The notes under the pieces were generated by a model. That model was not told the origin of the DNA. It made no database searches and saw only the letters and a list, made by a program, of their open reading frames with translations. The position numbers and the translations under genes were made by a program. Source: Papilionanthe hookeriana x Papilionanthe teres (Eukaryota; Streptophyta; Magnoliopsida; Asparagales; Orchidaceae). Taken from it: 64,000 nucleotides of DNA. The stretch covers positions 68,980,783 to 69,044,782 of the forward strand of contig CM040427.1 in the NCBI GenBank assembly GCA_022702705.1, read 5' to 3'. The first letter of the stretch is position 1. Each line of letters opens with the position of its first letter. Shown in pieces: positions 46,173-57,284 of this stretch.

Positions 46173-49100
46173 CTAAAACTCCTCATCATTTCCAAGAGAT
46201 CTTGTAACTGGTACAGACCATCTACCAAGGTGTGCAGTATAGTTTAAACATCTTATGACACCTTTTCCCTCGGGACCATCAGGAAAATCAATGATGCTGA
46301 TGCTGCCGGCATCAAGATGGAAAGAGTCCATCCATTCTGCTGTTAACTTCAGAGACTGTGCTATGAGTGCAATATGAGCAGCAGGATGTGCAATGACCAC
46401 AACATTTCTTTCCGATTCTGATTCTGATTCTGATTCAAGGGATAGTTTCTGTAGCAGATAATGCCATGCTTTCTTTGTTTGGGTCCATAGTTCTAACATG
46501 CTTGTATCATTGAGGTCAACTAAGTATCCTGGTTGAAAAGGAGCAGCCTTTCTTGAAATCTGATGGGATTCAGAACATTGTTAGAGAAGTTAAGATCTGA
46601 ATGAGGCTAGGAAGGGAGTTCAAATATAGAAAATGATGAAACAAGTAAATGAGGACTCTTAATAAATAACTTTAGTCCGAGTTCTCTTATCGTTTACTAG
46701 TGATGAGGTATACAAGGATTCTAGGTTTAGTATTGAACATTCGTTGAAATTTTGGGAGACTCGTTTTGTAGGGTAATACCTTAACATGCTTTTAACTGAT
46801 ACTACGTTCAAGACAATTATAATCATAATTAGCATGATCAATGTTACCTTCGAATTGTACATTAAAGAGCCATAATGTCCGGAGCTGTAACCATCTTAAT
46901 TTGGCATATTTTACAGATGGCATATTTTGGAACTTTATTTATGTCTTCCTGTTCTATAAAAATGCTACTACTCCCTGATTTACGTTTTGGAATTAGAAGT
47001 TTGTGATCAAGATAATAAGATGCATCCTATTTGTTAACGACAAAATATGTTGAAACAATTGAAAAGTTATAATGATGGGGTAAAAGATCAGAAGGTAAGA
47101 TTTAGATTAATAGAATAAATATAGGGTATAATGTATAATTTTAGTCAATATGAAATTGATAATTGTGAATCAATGTTGCTAGCAAATCAAGTGATATGTA
47201 AGTGCGATAGGATTAAGTATCTTAAATCTGTTACACGGAAAAATTGATATATACATATGATATGTGTCTGTGAATATAATGTTATGAGATAAGATTGGGT
47301 CATTAAAATGAAAAATCACCAACAATCAAGTCTTTTTAGAAACTTACATCTCTTAAGATGTAATTGAATATAATGGCTTGTCTTTATAAATCTCTACCTC
47401 GTAATGAAATTAACCTATTTTATCCAAATTAGATAATAGAAAAATCTATGGTTCGTAGAGACAATTCAAAAATCTTTATTTTCATAATTGAGTGCATTGT
47501 AGGACAATATTTCTATTTCTTGATGTAGTAGATTATTTTCAATGTCGTATTAATTTGAAATATTAAATTTCAAAATTCTGAGTGGCTTCATTTCCCTTAT
47601 GAGGCAATGTCATTTGAGTGAGAAGTATGAAAAAAAGAAGATAAAACCAATTCTATTAAGTGCATGAAGCAAAATACAATTGATAAAGAGGGGAGATTGA
47701 CGAAAGATTATTGAGAACAGTAATTTAGTCTATACATCCAAATGAGAATATCCATATGTATTAATTTTATTAACGTTATCTTTCAAACTCTTATCTATAA
47801 TTAAACCCCCGTTTCTAGTGCGACTCAGGCCTGAATATCAAAGTTCAAAACTTAAGCTATCAACCTCCTTAGCATTTTCTCTCACGCATTTAATTTCTCG
47901 AATGCATTTGATCTTTATCTTTCTATGAACCATAATATCAACTAATTTCATTAATTTACATGTGAGAGTATTTATATTCCAAGATTTTATCCTAATATTA
48001 GTTTCATGGACTAACTTTCATACCTGTATCCATCTGTAATATGAGAACTCTTGTTTATTTGACACTCACTAACCCTTGCAATCTTTTCACAGTATTTAAG
48101 TAATATTGTGTGTCGATTCTGGGGGGCGCTCTAACATCTATACAATGATCAAAAAAATCCATGTCATGATTTTTTGACAAATTTTACGTTGGTTGTCGAC
48201 TACTGAACACAACCCTCCACTTTTCACATCCGGGACTTGGGACCCGGCAATAACAGTGCAAACTGATTACTCAAAAATAAATAGTCAAATTTTTATTGTT
48301 CATATTGATTCTATATTTATAAGATAAATTGAGACTTATGGGTCACTCCAATAGTTGTTGTACATAGCCATTATGGAGAACCCCTTATGAAGGATATACA
48401 TTAATGACATTTATAAATGAAAAATTGGAATTTGGTGACATATCATGAGGTTTTCCAAAAAGAGAACAAATCTTCAAAGTTCGTTCAATTGATTCAATAT
48501 GAATGAAGCTCAAAAGAAGAGTTGAAGGTTGGGACGAATGTAACCAAAGGATTCTTGGGATTTCTTAGAGATCAAAATGGACAATGAGAATAATAAAAGG
48601 ACCTCAAAATGATAAAGTAGTAGTGAAAACCGTCAAGGAAATGAAAGGCCCCTTGAATGTAGAAGATGAGTAGCTAAATTCAATTTAATATTGGTATAGA
48701 AGATAAGGGGGTTTCAACTCATTGGAAGTATGAGAGATCATTACATGGTATGAGGTAACTCCAATCATAAAAGGTGGATGAGTCATGAAGTGTTCCTACT
48801 ATAGTTCATGGGCAATCGGTAGCAAGTGCAGTGGGTAGTTCAAACAAGAAGCAAGTGTGGGTGGGAAGTAGTAAGAACGCTAACAAGTAGTAGGTAGCGT
48901 GGGCTTTAGGGCCATGCATGTAGGCGATCAGGCAAACCATAGTGGATGCAATTGATGAGTAGGTGTAGCGGATTTGATGGTGGGAATGAGCAGTACGGAT
49001 AAAAGAGTGCAACCAAGAGCAGGCACATGCAGTGAAAAAAAAAATAGGCACGCCTGCAGAACTAGGATTTGATCGAGAACGAGTTAAATGAGAGTGATAA

Positions 49101-52100
49101 CTAGAGCTAAGTAGGATGTAATAGAATGTTAGAGGAGAAAATAAGTGTTTATTATTCATGTGATAAAATAAAGTCATTGTGTACATTCATTCAGATAATC
49201 TACAACACTCTTCAAATACAGAAATCTTCCTAATTTAATATAATTCTAGAACAAAAACAGGATTTCAAAAGATCTTAGCATGTAAGAAGGGAACCATAGT
49301 GGACGCAATTGATGAGTAGGTGTAGCGGATTTGGTGGTGGGAATGAGCACTACGGATAAAAGAGTGCAACCAAGAGCAGGCACATGCAGTGAAAAAAAAA
49401 AATAGGCACGCCTGCAGAACTAGGATTTGATTGAGAATGAGTTAAATGAGAGAGATAACTAGAGCTAAGTAGGATGTAATAGAATGTTAGAGGAGAAAAT
49501 AAGTGTGTATTATTCATGTGATAAAATAAAAATAAAAAAAGAACAATTTGTCATTGTGTACGTTCATTCAAATAATCTACAACACTCTTCAAATACAGAA
49601 ATCTTCCTAATTTAATATAATTCTAGAACAAAAACAGGATTTCAAAAGATCTTAGCATTTAAGAAGGGAACCATAGTGGACGCAATTGATGATTAGGTGT
49701 AGCGGATTTGGTGGTGGGAATGAGCACTACGGATAAAAGAGTGCAACCAAGAAAAGGCACATGCAGTGAAAAAAAAATAGGCACGCTTGCAGAACTAGGA
49801 TTTGATAGAGAATGAGTTAAATGACAGGGATAACTAGAGCTAAGTAGGATGTAATAGAATGTTAGAGGAGAAAATAAGTGTGTATTATTCATGTGATAAA
49901 ATAAAAATAAAAAAAGAACAATTTGTCATTGTGTACATTCATTCAAATAATCTACAACACTCTTCAAATACAGAAATCTTCCCAATTTAATATAATTCTA
50001 GAACAAAAACAGGATTTCAAAAGATCTTAGCATGTAAGAAGGGTTGGTCAATGGTTACAAGCTAAGGCAAACTATTAATCAATGTTTATAAAATTTCAAA
50101 TTATCATCTCGTTTCAATAAAAACACCAAATTACAAGAAGAGTAATATTAAATTCCAAAATAAGAATGACATGTTAGCTATCAAAATGATAAGTAGCGTG
50201 ATGCTATTGATTTAAATGTAAATTTATTTACAAGTGTAGCATTAATCAACACAAAAATAATGTTGAATATAGATCAAAAAAATTTAAGCTCAATTTTTAA
50301 TTTGGTGAAGGGATATGCTTAAATTTACCTGAAGAAAGCCATACTTAAGCTAAGCTTTCTCAACAATCACTCACCTTATTAAAGAAGTTAATTACTAATT
50401 AGTAATCACTAATCAAGTATGATTATCATTATTATATAATTTAGTATAAAATGGATATATTATTAGAGGTTAAATTATGAGCTTGCTACTGGAAAATTAA
50501 AATGAAAAATATGCTATGAAACTATAATTCAACCGCTAAAAAGTTAAATAGCAGCATAATTATGGATCAATCAAATATTCAATTTTGTTAATAAATCATC
50601 ATTCAGGATTAGATTTTAAAAATGAGCATGTGTAAAATGCTCTAGAACTCTAAACTCGTAATGCATAAAATCAGTATAAAATGACCTAAATATTAAGAAC
50701 AGCCTGTTCAAATTAGCCTTTTTACCGCAAAAAGATAAAGGATTAGCTATGATTATATTAGCTATCAAAGAAATAACTAAGATCACATCATAAGCCTCTA
50801 TTATTCTTTCTTAATTTAGGATAAGCTAATCCCACTTAAAAACAAAATAGTCTTTGAGGCTTCCACATAAATGTCAGCTTACTCTAATCTCAGGGAATAA
50901 AACTTTTTAGGTGGTTCCATTTGGCACACTAGTAAACAAGAAATGGAAGCAAATTACCGTCTGGTATGGCCAAATCTTATTATAAAAATAGTTGAATAGC
51001 TGTGGGGCAAAATGTTGTGAAAAAAGCACCTTTTCAAAAGCTACTATGAATAAAACAAATATATTCTTCAAAAAATATTACAACTTTCTAACATATTTGG
51101 TTGAAAAAGATAATCCAGAAATACATAATTTTATTAAAAGCAGCAGTAGCTGGTAGCTAAAAGAAGGTATAGCAGGAGCCTAAAAGGTAAAGCAGTAGAA
51201 AAGCTACCTTAAGCAAACCCTTAATGTCTCACTAGAAAAGAATACAAGATGCTGCAATATAAAATTTCCCTACAAAGGGTAAACATGGAAATAACTTACC
51301 ATATGTGCACGTTGAAGAATAGATTCTACTTCAAGTTCCAGCATTGTGTTCACCTCCACAAAACGAGGAACACAATCAGCGCCCAAGCAATCTGCTGCTT
51401 CTTGAACCTACCATCATAGCTGCCAGAGTTGAATTAAATGAAGATTTATTGAATGTACAAACAATATTCTCATAAAAGTAACCCACAAGTACATCTTTTT
51501 ATAAAGGTTGCAAATATTTACCTCACGTATGGCTGTTGCAGTGTCAGCAGAGGCAATCCTTGGACTGCACACTAAACAATTCACCTTCAAGTCTAGAAGT
51601 AGTTCTGCAATTTTTTGAGACTGCGGTTACAATTAAGATGTTTAGGCATCGATATATAAATGAAAACAAGGTTGAAATAATTTCACCATTGTTTGACAAA
51701 CAAAATACCTGTATAATCCCAAGCATGTTTAAGGGCTCATACCCGAAATCTGAATAAGCAGCCTAGAAATAAGAGAAAAGTAACAAATTAAATATTTAAA
51801 AGAAGTGTTACTGGAACATAGCACCGGGCATGAAAAATGAAGAAGGTTGTAGACTCCATCTACAACCAAACCCATACTTCATTATTGCCTTAAGCTAACG
51901 ATTCAGAGTACAAAAAATAGGCATTTATCTTCCCAGGAGCAATAAAATCTTGATATCTTAAACCACGCAATATCACATAATAAAATAGACTTGTTAGTTA
52001 ATATCAATATAGATCAACACATATTCTCATTTTTTATGTCAACTGACTCATTCATCAGTATCTGGTCAATGGTCAACTCTGTCAGACATTGCCACCTTTA

Positions 52101-52440
52101 ATTGGTGGAATAGTTGCATTTTTAGTAACTTTGATATAGGCTGTTCATTCAATTGATAAAATCGCATCAAATCCTTATTATAATAAGATACCATCTGTAG
52201 GACAGTATGGATTAAGTACCAATCATTCTAGTGAAAACCCAGCATGTTACACAGATCAGAATAAGGCACCCAACAAGCAGTCCAAAATAACATTAACTTG
52301 GCTAAAATCATACTTCTACAGGATTGTCTTAAGTGCTGTCGTACTTCATTATTCTGTGTAGCTCCATGGCACACTAAAATAAGCCGTGCAGTTGTTTTCC
52401 TTCCAGCAGAACTTCCAAAAGCAACAGGAGAATTTGGTGT
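46173..52440 (-). CDS. C-terminal half of a phosphoglycerate-mutase-fold protein, 2-carboxy-D-arabinitol-1-phosphatase-like
   Basis: Five minus-strand exons join in phase with GT/AG borders: 52440-52345, 51762-51709, 51620-51522, 51407-51300 and 46559-46173 (744 nt, 247 aa to the stop). In order they carry TPNSPVAFGSSAGRK and RLILVCHGATQNNE, NMLGIIQ, SQKIAELLLDLKVNCLVCSP, VQEAADCLGADCVPRFVEVN, then RNVVVIAHPAAHIALIAQSL and FHLDAGSISIIDFPDGPEGK, ending NYTAHLGRW. The RHG motif of active histidine phosphatases reads CHG here, and the distal H of VIAH is kept. Plant CA1Pase-like chloroplast proteins have two such halves, the second with CHG, so this is the expected second half. Their role is removal of the Rubisco inhibitor CA1P. 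Exons for the first half (with RHG) are not found between 52441 and 64000. An (ES)n run is encoded near 46410-46438. Confidence 0.85.
46560..46984 (-). other. Intron of the phosphatase-like gene, adjacent to the last exon
   Basis: AT-rich, with no feature. The intron between the last two exons spans 46560-51299 (4.7 kb). Confidence 0.6.
46985..47275 (+). mobile_element. RTE LINE fragment, RT C-terminal part
   Basis: AATTTTAGTCAATATGAAAT through TGCGATAGGATTAAGTATCT aligns with 32575-32680 of the LINE at 30095, i.e. the KRCERFRYLGSIV block reads RCDRIKYLKSVT here. Much diverged. It lies on the strand opposite to the host gene. Confidence 0.5.
47276..47789. other. Intron sequence between two opposed LINE pieces
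   Basis: AT-rich; nothing recognised with certainty. It may contain further eroded LINE sequence. Confidence 0.35.
47790..48258 (-). mobile_element. RTE LINE fragment, 5' end and endonuclease start
   Basis: Read on the minus strand, 48258-48120 repeats the 5' untranslated start of the LINE at 30095 (GGATGTGAAAAGTGGAGGGTT, TTTTTGATCATTGTATA). From about 48060 it enters the endonuclease (TTAGGATAAAATCTTGGAAT, the IRIGSWN block) and continues past the CVQETKW position to about 47790. It is truncated after that. Confidence 0.75.
48259..48933. other. Intron sequence, no gene
   Basis: Nothing recognised; 48780-48933 resembles the start of the following repeat in texture only. Confidence 0.35.
48934..50042 (+). 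repeat. Tandem triplication of a ~377-bp unit in an intron
   Basis: Units start at 48936 (ACCATAGTGGATGC), 49291 (GAACCATAGTGGACGC) and 49668 (GAACCATAGTGGACGC), with spacings of 355 and 377. Copies 2 and 3 are nearly identical. Copy 1 lacks the short AAAATAAAAAAAGAACAATT segment and has a few substitutions. Each copy ends TTAGCATGTAAGAAGGG or a close variant. The unit carries a poly-A run and AT-rich tracts. ORFs at 48806-49186 and 49659-49892 are chance frames within it. Confidence 0.9.
50043..51299 (-). other. Remaining intron sequence before exon 51300-51407
   Basis: AT-rich; a short AGCAGTAGCTGGTAGCTAAA-type segment near 51140-51200 is repetitive. No gene. Confidence 0.5.
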
Positions 52441-53092
52441 CTGCAACAAGAGTCAAACAAAAGAAAATTGATGACAGTATCACTATTATAACAGAAAATA
52501 ACAAAAGTTTAGTATAAATAGGAGCTTAACAATCTATTAGAAGCACTGGAAGCATCCATATAAGTTCAGTATAATTCGGTTGTGCAGAATCCAAGTCGAT
52601 ACGGTCGTCGCTTAAAATCCAAAGAGATGGGTACCATCTCAATGAAGTATTCTTGTTTGTTGACCAAGGCACTAGGAATTCTCCTGGATGCTCCAACCAA
52701 ATAAAGTCAAATGCTAAAAAAATTGATATATTACTTGGTAAACCTATTTTAATTATAAGTGTTTTTAAGAGTATTCATTATCATCATCAATTTAAACTAC
52801 ATGAGAAAATTAAAGAAATTCCTCGATCGAATTAATGTAATTCCAAATTATTAAATTGTGTTAAATTGGTTCTTTTAAAAAAAGTGACACGGACGTCTCA
52901 TGCATAAGGAATGGATGCAGAATCGCCCACGGCGGAAGCATTGTGCAGCTGCCCGGTCTAGGTTTTTCTTGATTCTTATGAGTCAGTTGGTCCTCCTGAG
53001 TCACTCCTAGTTGTCCTATTATTATATATTTGCTTTCGTAAGAGTCTAGGATTAGTTTTGTCGTGAGTTTTGTTTGGGACAGCTGCTAATGT
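52441..53092. other. Upstream intron or flank of the phosphatase-like gene
   Basis: Starts with the acceptor (minus-strand TTGTTGCAG/ACACC) of the first visible exon. No exon for the N-terminal catalytic half could be found here on the minus strand. Confidence 0.5.
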
Positions 53093-54550
53093 TGTCACAA
53101 CCCGGCCCGGAACTTAGAATTAACCAAGGCAGGAATATATGATTTTACAGTGAAAATCAATTCTCTGCTATCATATTCTATTACTAAAAGTTTAATATTC
53201 AAATATTCTTGAAAGAATCACAAAAGAAAATAAATAAATTACCAAGTAGGAATTTATACATTTACGATTGTTGTTCTCGTCTCTCATACACAGTTGCTCA
53301 TCTTCTATTCATCTTGTTCAAAAGCGTGAAACCTAAAAAAAATATTTAAACAATATAATGAGTTATCTAAAAATACTCTGGAGTAATCATATTTATAAAC
53401 TACAGTAACCTGGAAGAAAAAAGAAAATAATATGTAAGCTGGTCATTCATATTTCTATAAGAAAACTTATAATATGATGGTCTTTCATGTTTCTATACGA
53501 AATCTTTGAATATACTAATGCATGTATCAATCACCTTTACTCAATAAAAAATATTATAAACTTCTATATGAATGTATTTTAACTTTAATTTTACTTCATA
53601 TTCTTTACATACACGTTTGTCCATTTGAGAGTCGCCGTCAAAAATAACATAACACACCAACGACCGGTATTATCCCGTCGACAAAGCGATTAGCAATATA
53701 AACATCACAATTATCTGAGATGGAAAAGCCCTTACCTGACCCTGATCGATATTCCCCCGTCGACACAATGGTTAGCGATCTAAACATCACAATTGACTAA
53801 GATGGAAAGAACCATACTAGCACCTGACTGATATTTGCTCGTCGACATAGTGGTTAGCGATCTAAACATCACAATCTCATGCATATCTTTCATATCATGC
53901 ACATATTTTTCTATCGTGCTTTTCATGCATATCTTTCATGTTTAACAATATAAAGGATCTAACTAAATCAAAACATACATGGAGTCACACATACATTTTG
54001 AAATAAAGATTATTGAAATTTAAAAATATAATTACCCACCTCGGATCTTTGCGCTAGATTCTTAATATTCAGTAACTAATTGGACGTCATAATAACATTT
54101 ACGTTGCTATTAATAACCTGAATTGGCAGATTAATCCTACGACAAGTTTCTACACGTTTGTTACAAACTCAGCCTCAAGTAAACAACCTGAAATTTGTAA
54201 ATATCTTAGGATTCATAATATATTAGCTCATAAAGTAATTTAACCTAAACCAAAACTGTTTTGTAAAAACGGACCTCAAACCTCATCTTCGCTATGACAA
54301 CCGGAACCAAATAGATGCATAATTCTTGGCAAATCTCAAAATGAAAGAGGAAGAAAAGAAATGCCTAGAATATCACTAATGTGAGTTCCGTACCTTTCAT
54401 TTTCTCGCTGAAACGTCAAATTACGACCAACGACTCTCTGTTGTCGCGTGTTTGCGCTCTGCTCACGAGCTGCGCTATAATAGTCGGACAGAGGACCTTC
54501 GCGTGAACGGAACCGAGAGATCGAAAACTTTGGAGCCCTCCCCCCCAAAA
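53093..54550. mobile_element. Possible Ty3-type LTR fragment
   Basis: Starts TGTCACAACCCGGCCCGG, a common start of plant Ty3/gypsy LTRs, and contains a short tandem array. The right end is not defined (a C-rich stretch near 54541 is a candidate). No coding part or PBS is adjacent. Tentative. Confidence 0.35.
53662..53880 (+). repeat. ~82-bp tandem array, three copies
   Basis: Units begin at about 53662, 53744 and 53827 and share CGTCGACA, GGTTAGCGATCTAAACATCA and CACAATT. The third is truncated. Confidence 0.8.
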
Positions 54551-55042
54551 AAAATAATAATAATTTAATTAACTCAATATCTTATAAACTTTGTATATCG
54601 CAGTCCAATCATAATTTACATATAGTATTGTATATCGAATTGATCGATTTAACGTGTAGAATATTATAAAATTGCTTCAGTTGAAATCTAAGAAATGTGA
54701 AATTTGATGTACATTATAAGCAAAAAAAATTTACATAATTTCACAAAATTAGTTATTACAGACGTCTCTATTTCTCTCTTCGAGGGTTGCATCCGTGAGT
54801 TGAGTGGTGCTCTGTTTATAACTCGTTCCCGATGTGATGTTTGTCCTACCCCAACTCCTGCACAATCCCCTCGCTTCGCTGCTATGCATCCCTATTTTGC
54901 TACAGCGACCAAAAACAACCATTCCCATTTGTTTTTCTGCAGTTTCGACCGTCATCGTCACCTTCCCCTCCCTCCTCTTCGTTGATGTTGTTCTCAGCAT
55001 CCAGCTTCGCTGACATCCCTGTCCTAGGCCTCCACCTTCGCT
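54551..55042. other. Short spacer, no gene
   Basis: An AT-rich part followed by a C/T-rich part. Overlapping ORFs on both strands (54704-55092) have no recognisable domain. Confidence 0.4.
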
Positions 55043-55262
55043 GTCACAGCCCCACAAATCCTTCCTTCACTGTTTTACCCCTGTCCAACTAGCTGACATC
55101 ATTATTGCTGCCCCGCAAATCCTTCCCTTTGTTGCTTTATCACTGTTCAACTGTCTGACATCATTTCCAGAACTCCTTCCCTTGCTATTTTACCATTATT
55201 CGGCAACCTGGCATCGCTACCGCAGGCCTACAACTCCTTCGCTTTATTGTTTTATTGCCGTT
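55043..55262 (+). repeat. ~60-bp degenerate tandem array, about four copies
   Basis: Units contain CAAATCCTTCCCTT, TGTT-TTTA, CTGTTCAACT and CTGACATCAT in order, with growing divergence rightward, ending just before the Athila-like LTR. Confidence 0.65.
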
Positions 55263-55312
55263 CCAGCCTCCCACAATCCCTACCACCCATCATCCACCTC
55301 CCATAAACCTTA

Positions 55313-57284
55313 TGACCCGACCGCAAATAACGCAGTAATTTGTCTTCAAAAGATAGCTAAAAGCTCGACCGATTTATAAATAGCGAGTTAGTGTCTGAAA
55401 TCTTAAGTGATATAAAAATTAGTAAATATTTTACGCACTGAGAAGTGCTACGCAAGTATACGTATCGTTTCAAGTAATATAGAGTTTTCTTTAAAAACCC
55501 AAGTATTGATCCCATGAGGAAGTGAAGTAAGAGTCTTTAGTCGAATTCGATACTACTACTAATAGTCCTTAGTTTGGAATGTCGATGAAAATTGTGTTTT
55601 ATCTAAAAACTACTCCTAAATACAAGTTTTAAATGTAATAGTAATTATAACTAAGTGCAAATAACAATTTTAAAGATAACCCTTCTTGGATGAATTAGTT
55701 TGGAGAATTTTGAGATATTAAAAACTACTATTCTTATGTAATGAAATAGATAATGTATAGGATTGAGATGCATTTAATATTGTATGTCGTCGAATAGAGA
55801 CAATCATATTCTTTACCGCTTTAGTCAAGGCATAAAGAACGTTATTAATCCTATACTTTAGTTCTCGAATCTGCATTTATCTTTAGGAGAGCTACTGCAT
55901 TGCCATTCGAGAGCTCCCACGTTCCCCTCTGCACGAAGCTAACATCTACACTTCAATGACGAACGATAGAGATCGAATTAAGGATTTTAGCTCGTCACTC
56001 TAAAATCTTCGATCTCGCGCTCGATTAATATTATTTCCCTATTTATTCGCATTCAACTTCATGAACTTCACCATTCATGGAATTTAAATGTGGTTCGTAT
56101 CTTAGTTGTAGAAAGCATGGCCTCTCGGATCGTATGTTTTCACAACAAATTTTAACATTACAACGGCGCCTAATTACGATGTAAATGAAGTCGTGAGTAA
56201 AAACCATCGCATTTATATCTAAATTAACTTCAACATGCATCACAAAATCCCAAGCATGTAGTTCTACTCATTATAAAAGAAAAGTAAATTGAAAACAATG
56301 GCATAATCATCTCATGCCATTATTTTCAAAAAGAAGAAAGAGTAAGAGAGATACGTCACAAAGACGAAGAAACGCGAAGCGAAGCTTCGTTTAAACAAAG
56401 AAATCGACTACGTAAATGTTTACGAAATCATAAGATAATGAAGAACAACTTAGCTTTTTCACTTTGAAAGAAAGAGGAAGATCTCTCTCACGATGTCTCC
56501 AGTCGATCCAGTACGATGCTCGTACGATCCCTTACAAATTCTCTCGAAAATCTCCTCTCCGATCTCTCAAAAAGGTAGAAATCTACATTTCTACTCTTAA
56601 TCTAAGAATCGTAAACATTCCTCTAAGTTTTTCTCCATTTTTTTCTCTCTAATCTTCTCTTAATCTCTCCTTTTCTAACTTATATTCGCCATTTTTAAAG
56701 AGTTTGGACGAATTCTCGAAGTTTCCTTACGCACCCCTTCGAAAAAGCGTCCAAATACGTCGAATATTGGTCCAAAACCGCCGAAAAGTCGGTTCGTGGT
56801 CGTCTGGGCCATTGTCGGCGAGTTTGAGCTCGCTGTCGGCGAGCTTTTCGGCCACTTTTCGGTGGTCTCGGGAAAATCTCGCCGTCGGCGAGATGGCTCC
56901 GAGCGACTCCACCGTATCGCTCCGTTTGACCCGTTTTAGCTGCGTTTCGCCCGTTTCGGTTGCGTTGCGTTCGTAAGAGATAGCCTCTACAAAATAAACA
57001 TAAAAACGATATTTCTTTAAAGTGTAATCTCGTTCAAAAATATGCAAAAGTATAAAAGAGATTAAGCATCGAAAGACTTATCGAAGGTGTCGGGACGAAT
57101 TTCATTTCTTGCTTGTTTTGTTTCAATTCGTAGTTTTGCTTCCATTTTGCTCCAATCACCATTTTTCGTACTTAAAACCATAAAATATACAAAATACCTT
57201 CCTTTAAAGTCGTAATATCATCAAAAATGAGTAAAATAATATAGCGAAAATCGTACGTATTTTAGAGCGTGTCAAAATCCTGCA
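55313..57284 (-). repeat. Athila-like 3' LTR (left copy)
   Basis: About 1.97 kb, bounded on the + strand by TGACCCGACC and, tentatively, ATCCTGCA (57284). The left edge is fixed by comparison with 62531. The right edge is a guess from a TG..CA rule, because the partner's end is outside the window and no good polypurine tract is visible. ORFs within (56464-57047) are LTR shadows. Confidence 0.75.

Noticed and set aside
48806..49892. 126- and 77-codon minus-strand ORFs with similar sequence
   Set aside because: They arise from the triplicated intronic unit; the frames are not preserved between copies and no domain is present.
56464..57047. ORFs in the left Athila-like LTR
   Set aside because: LTR shadows, not conserved in frame in the right LTR.
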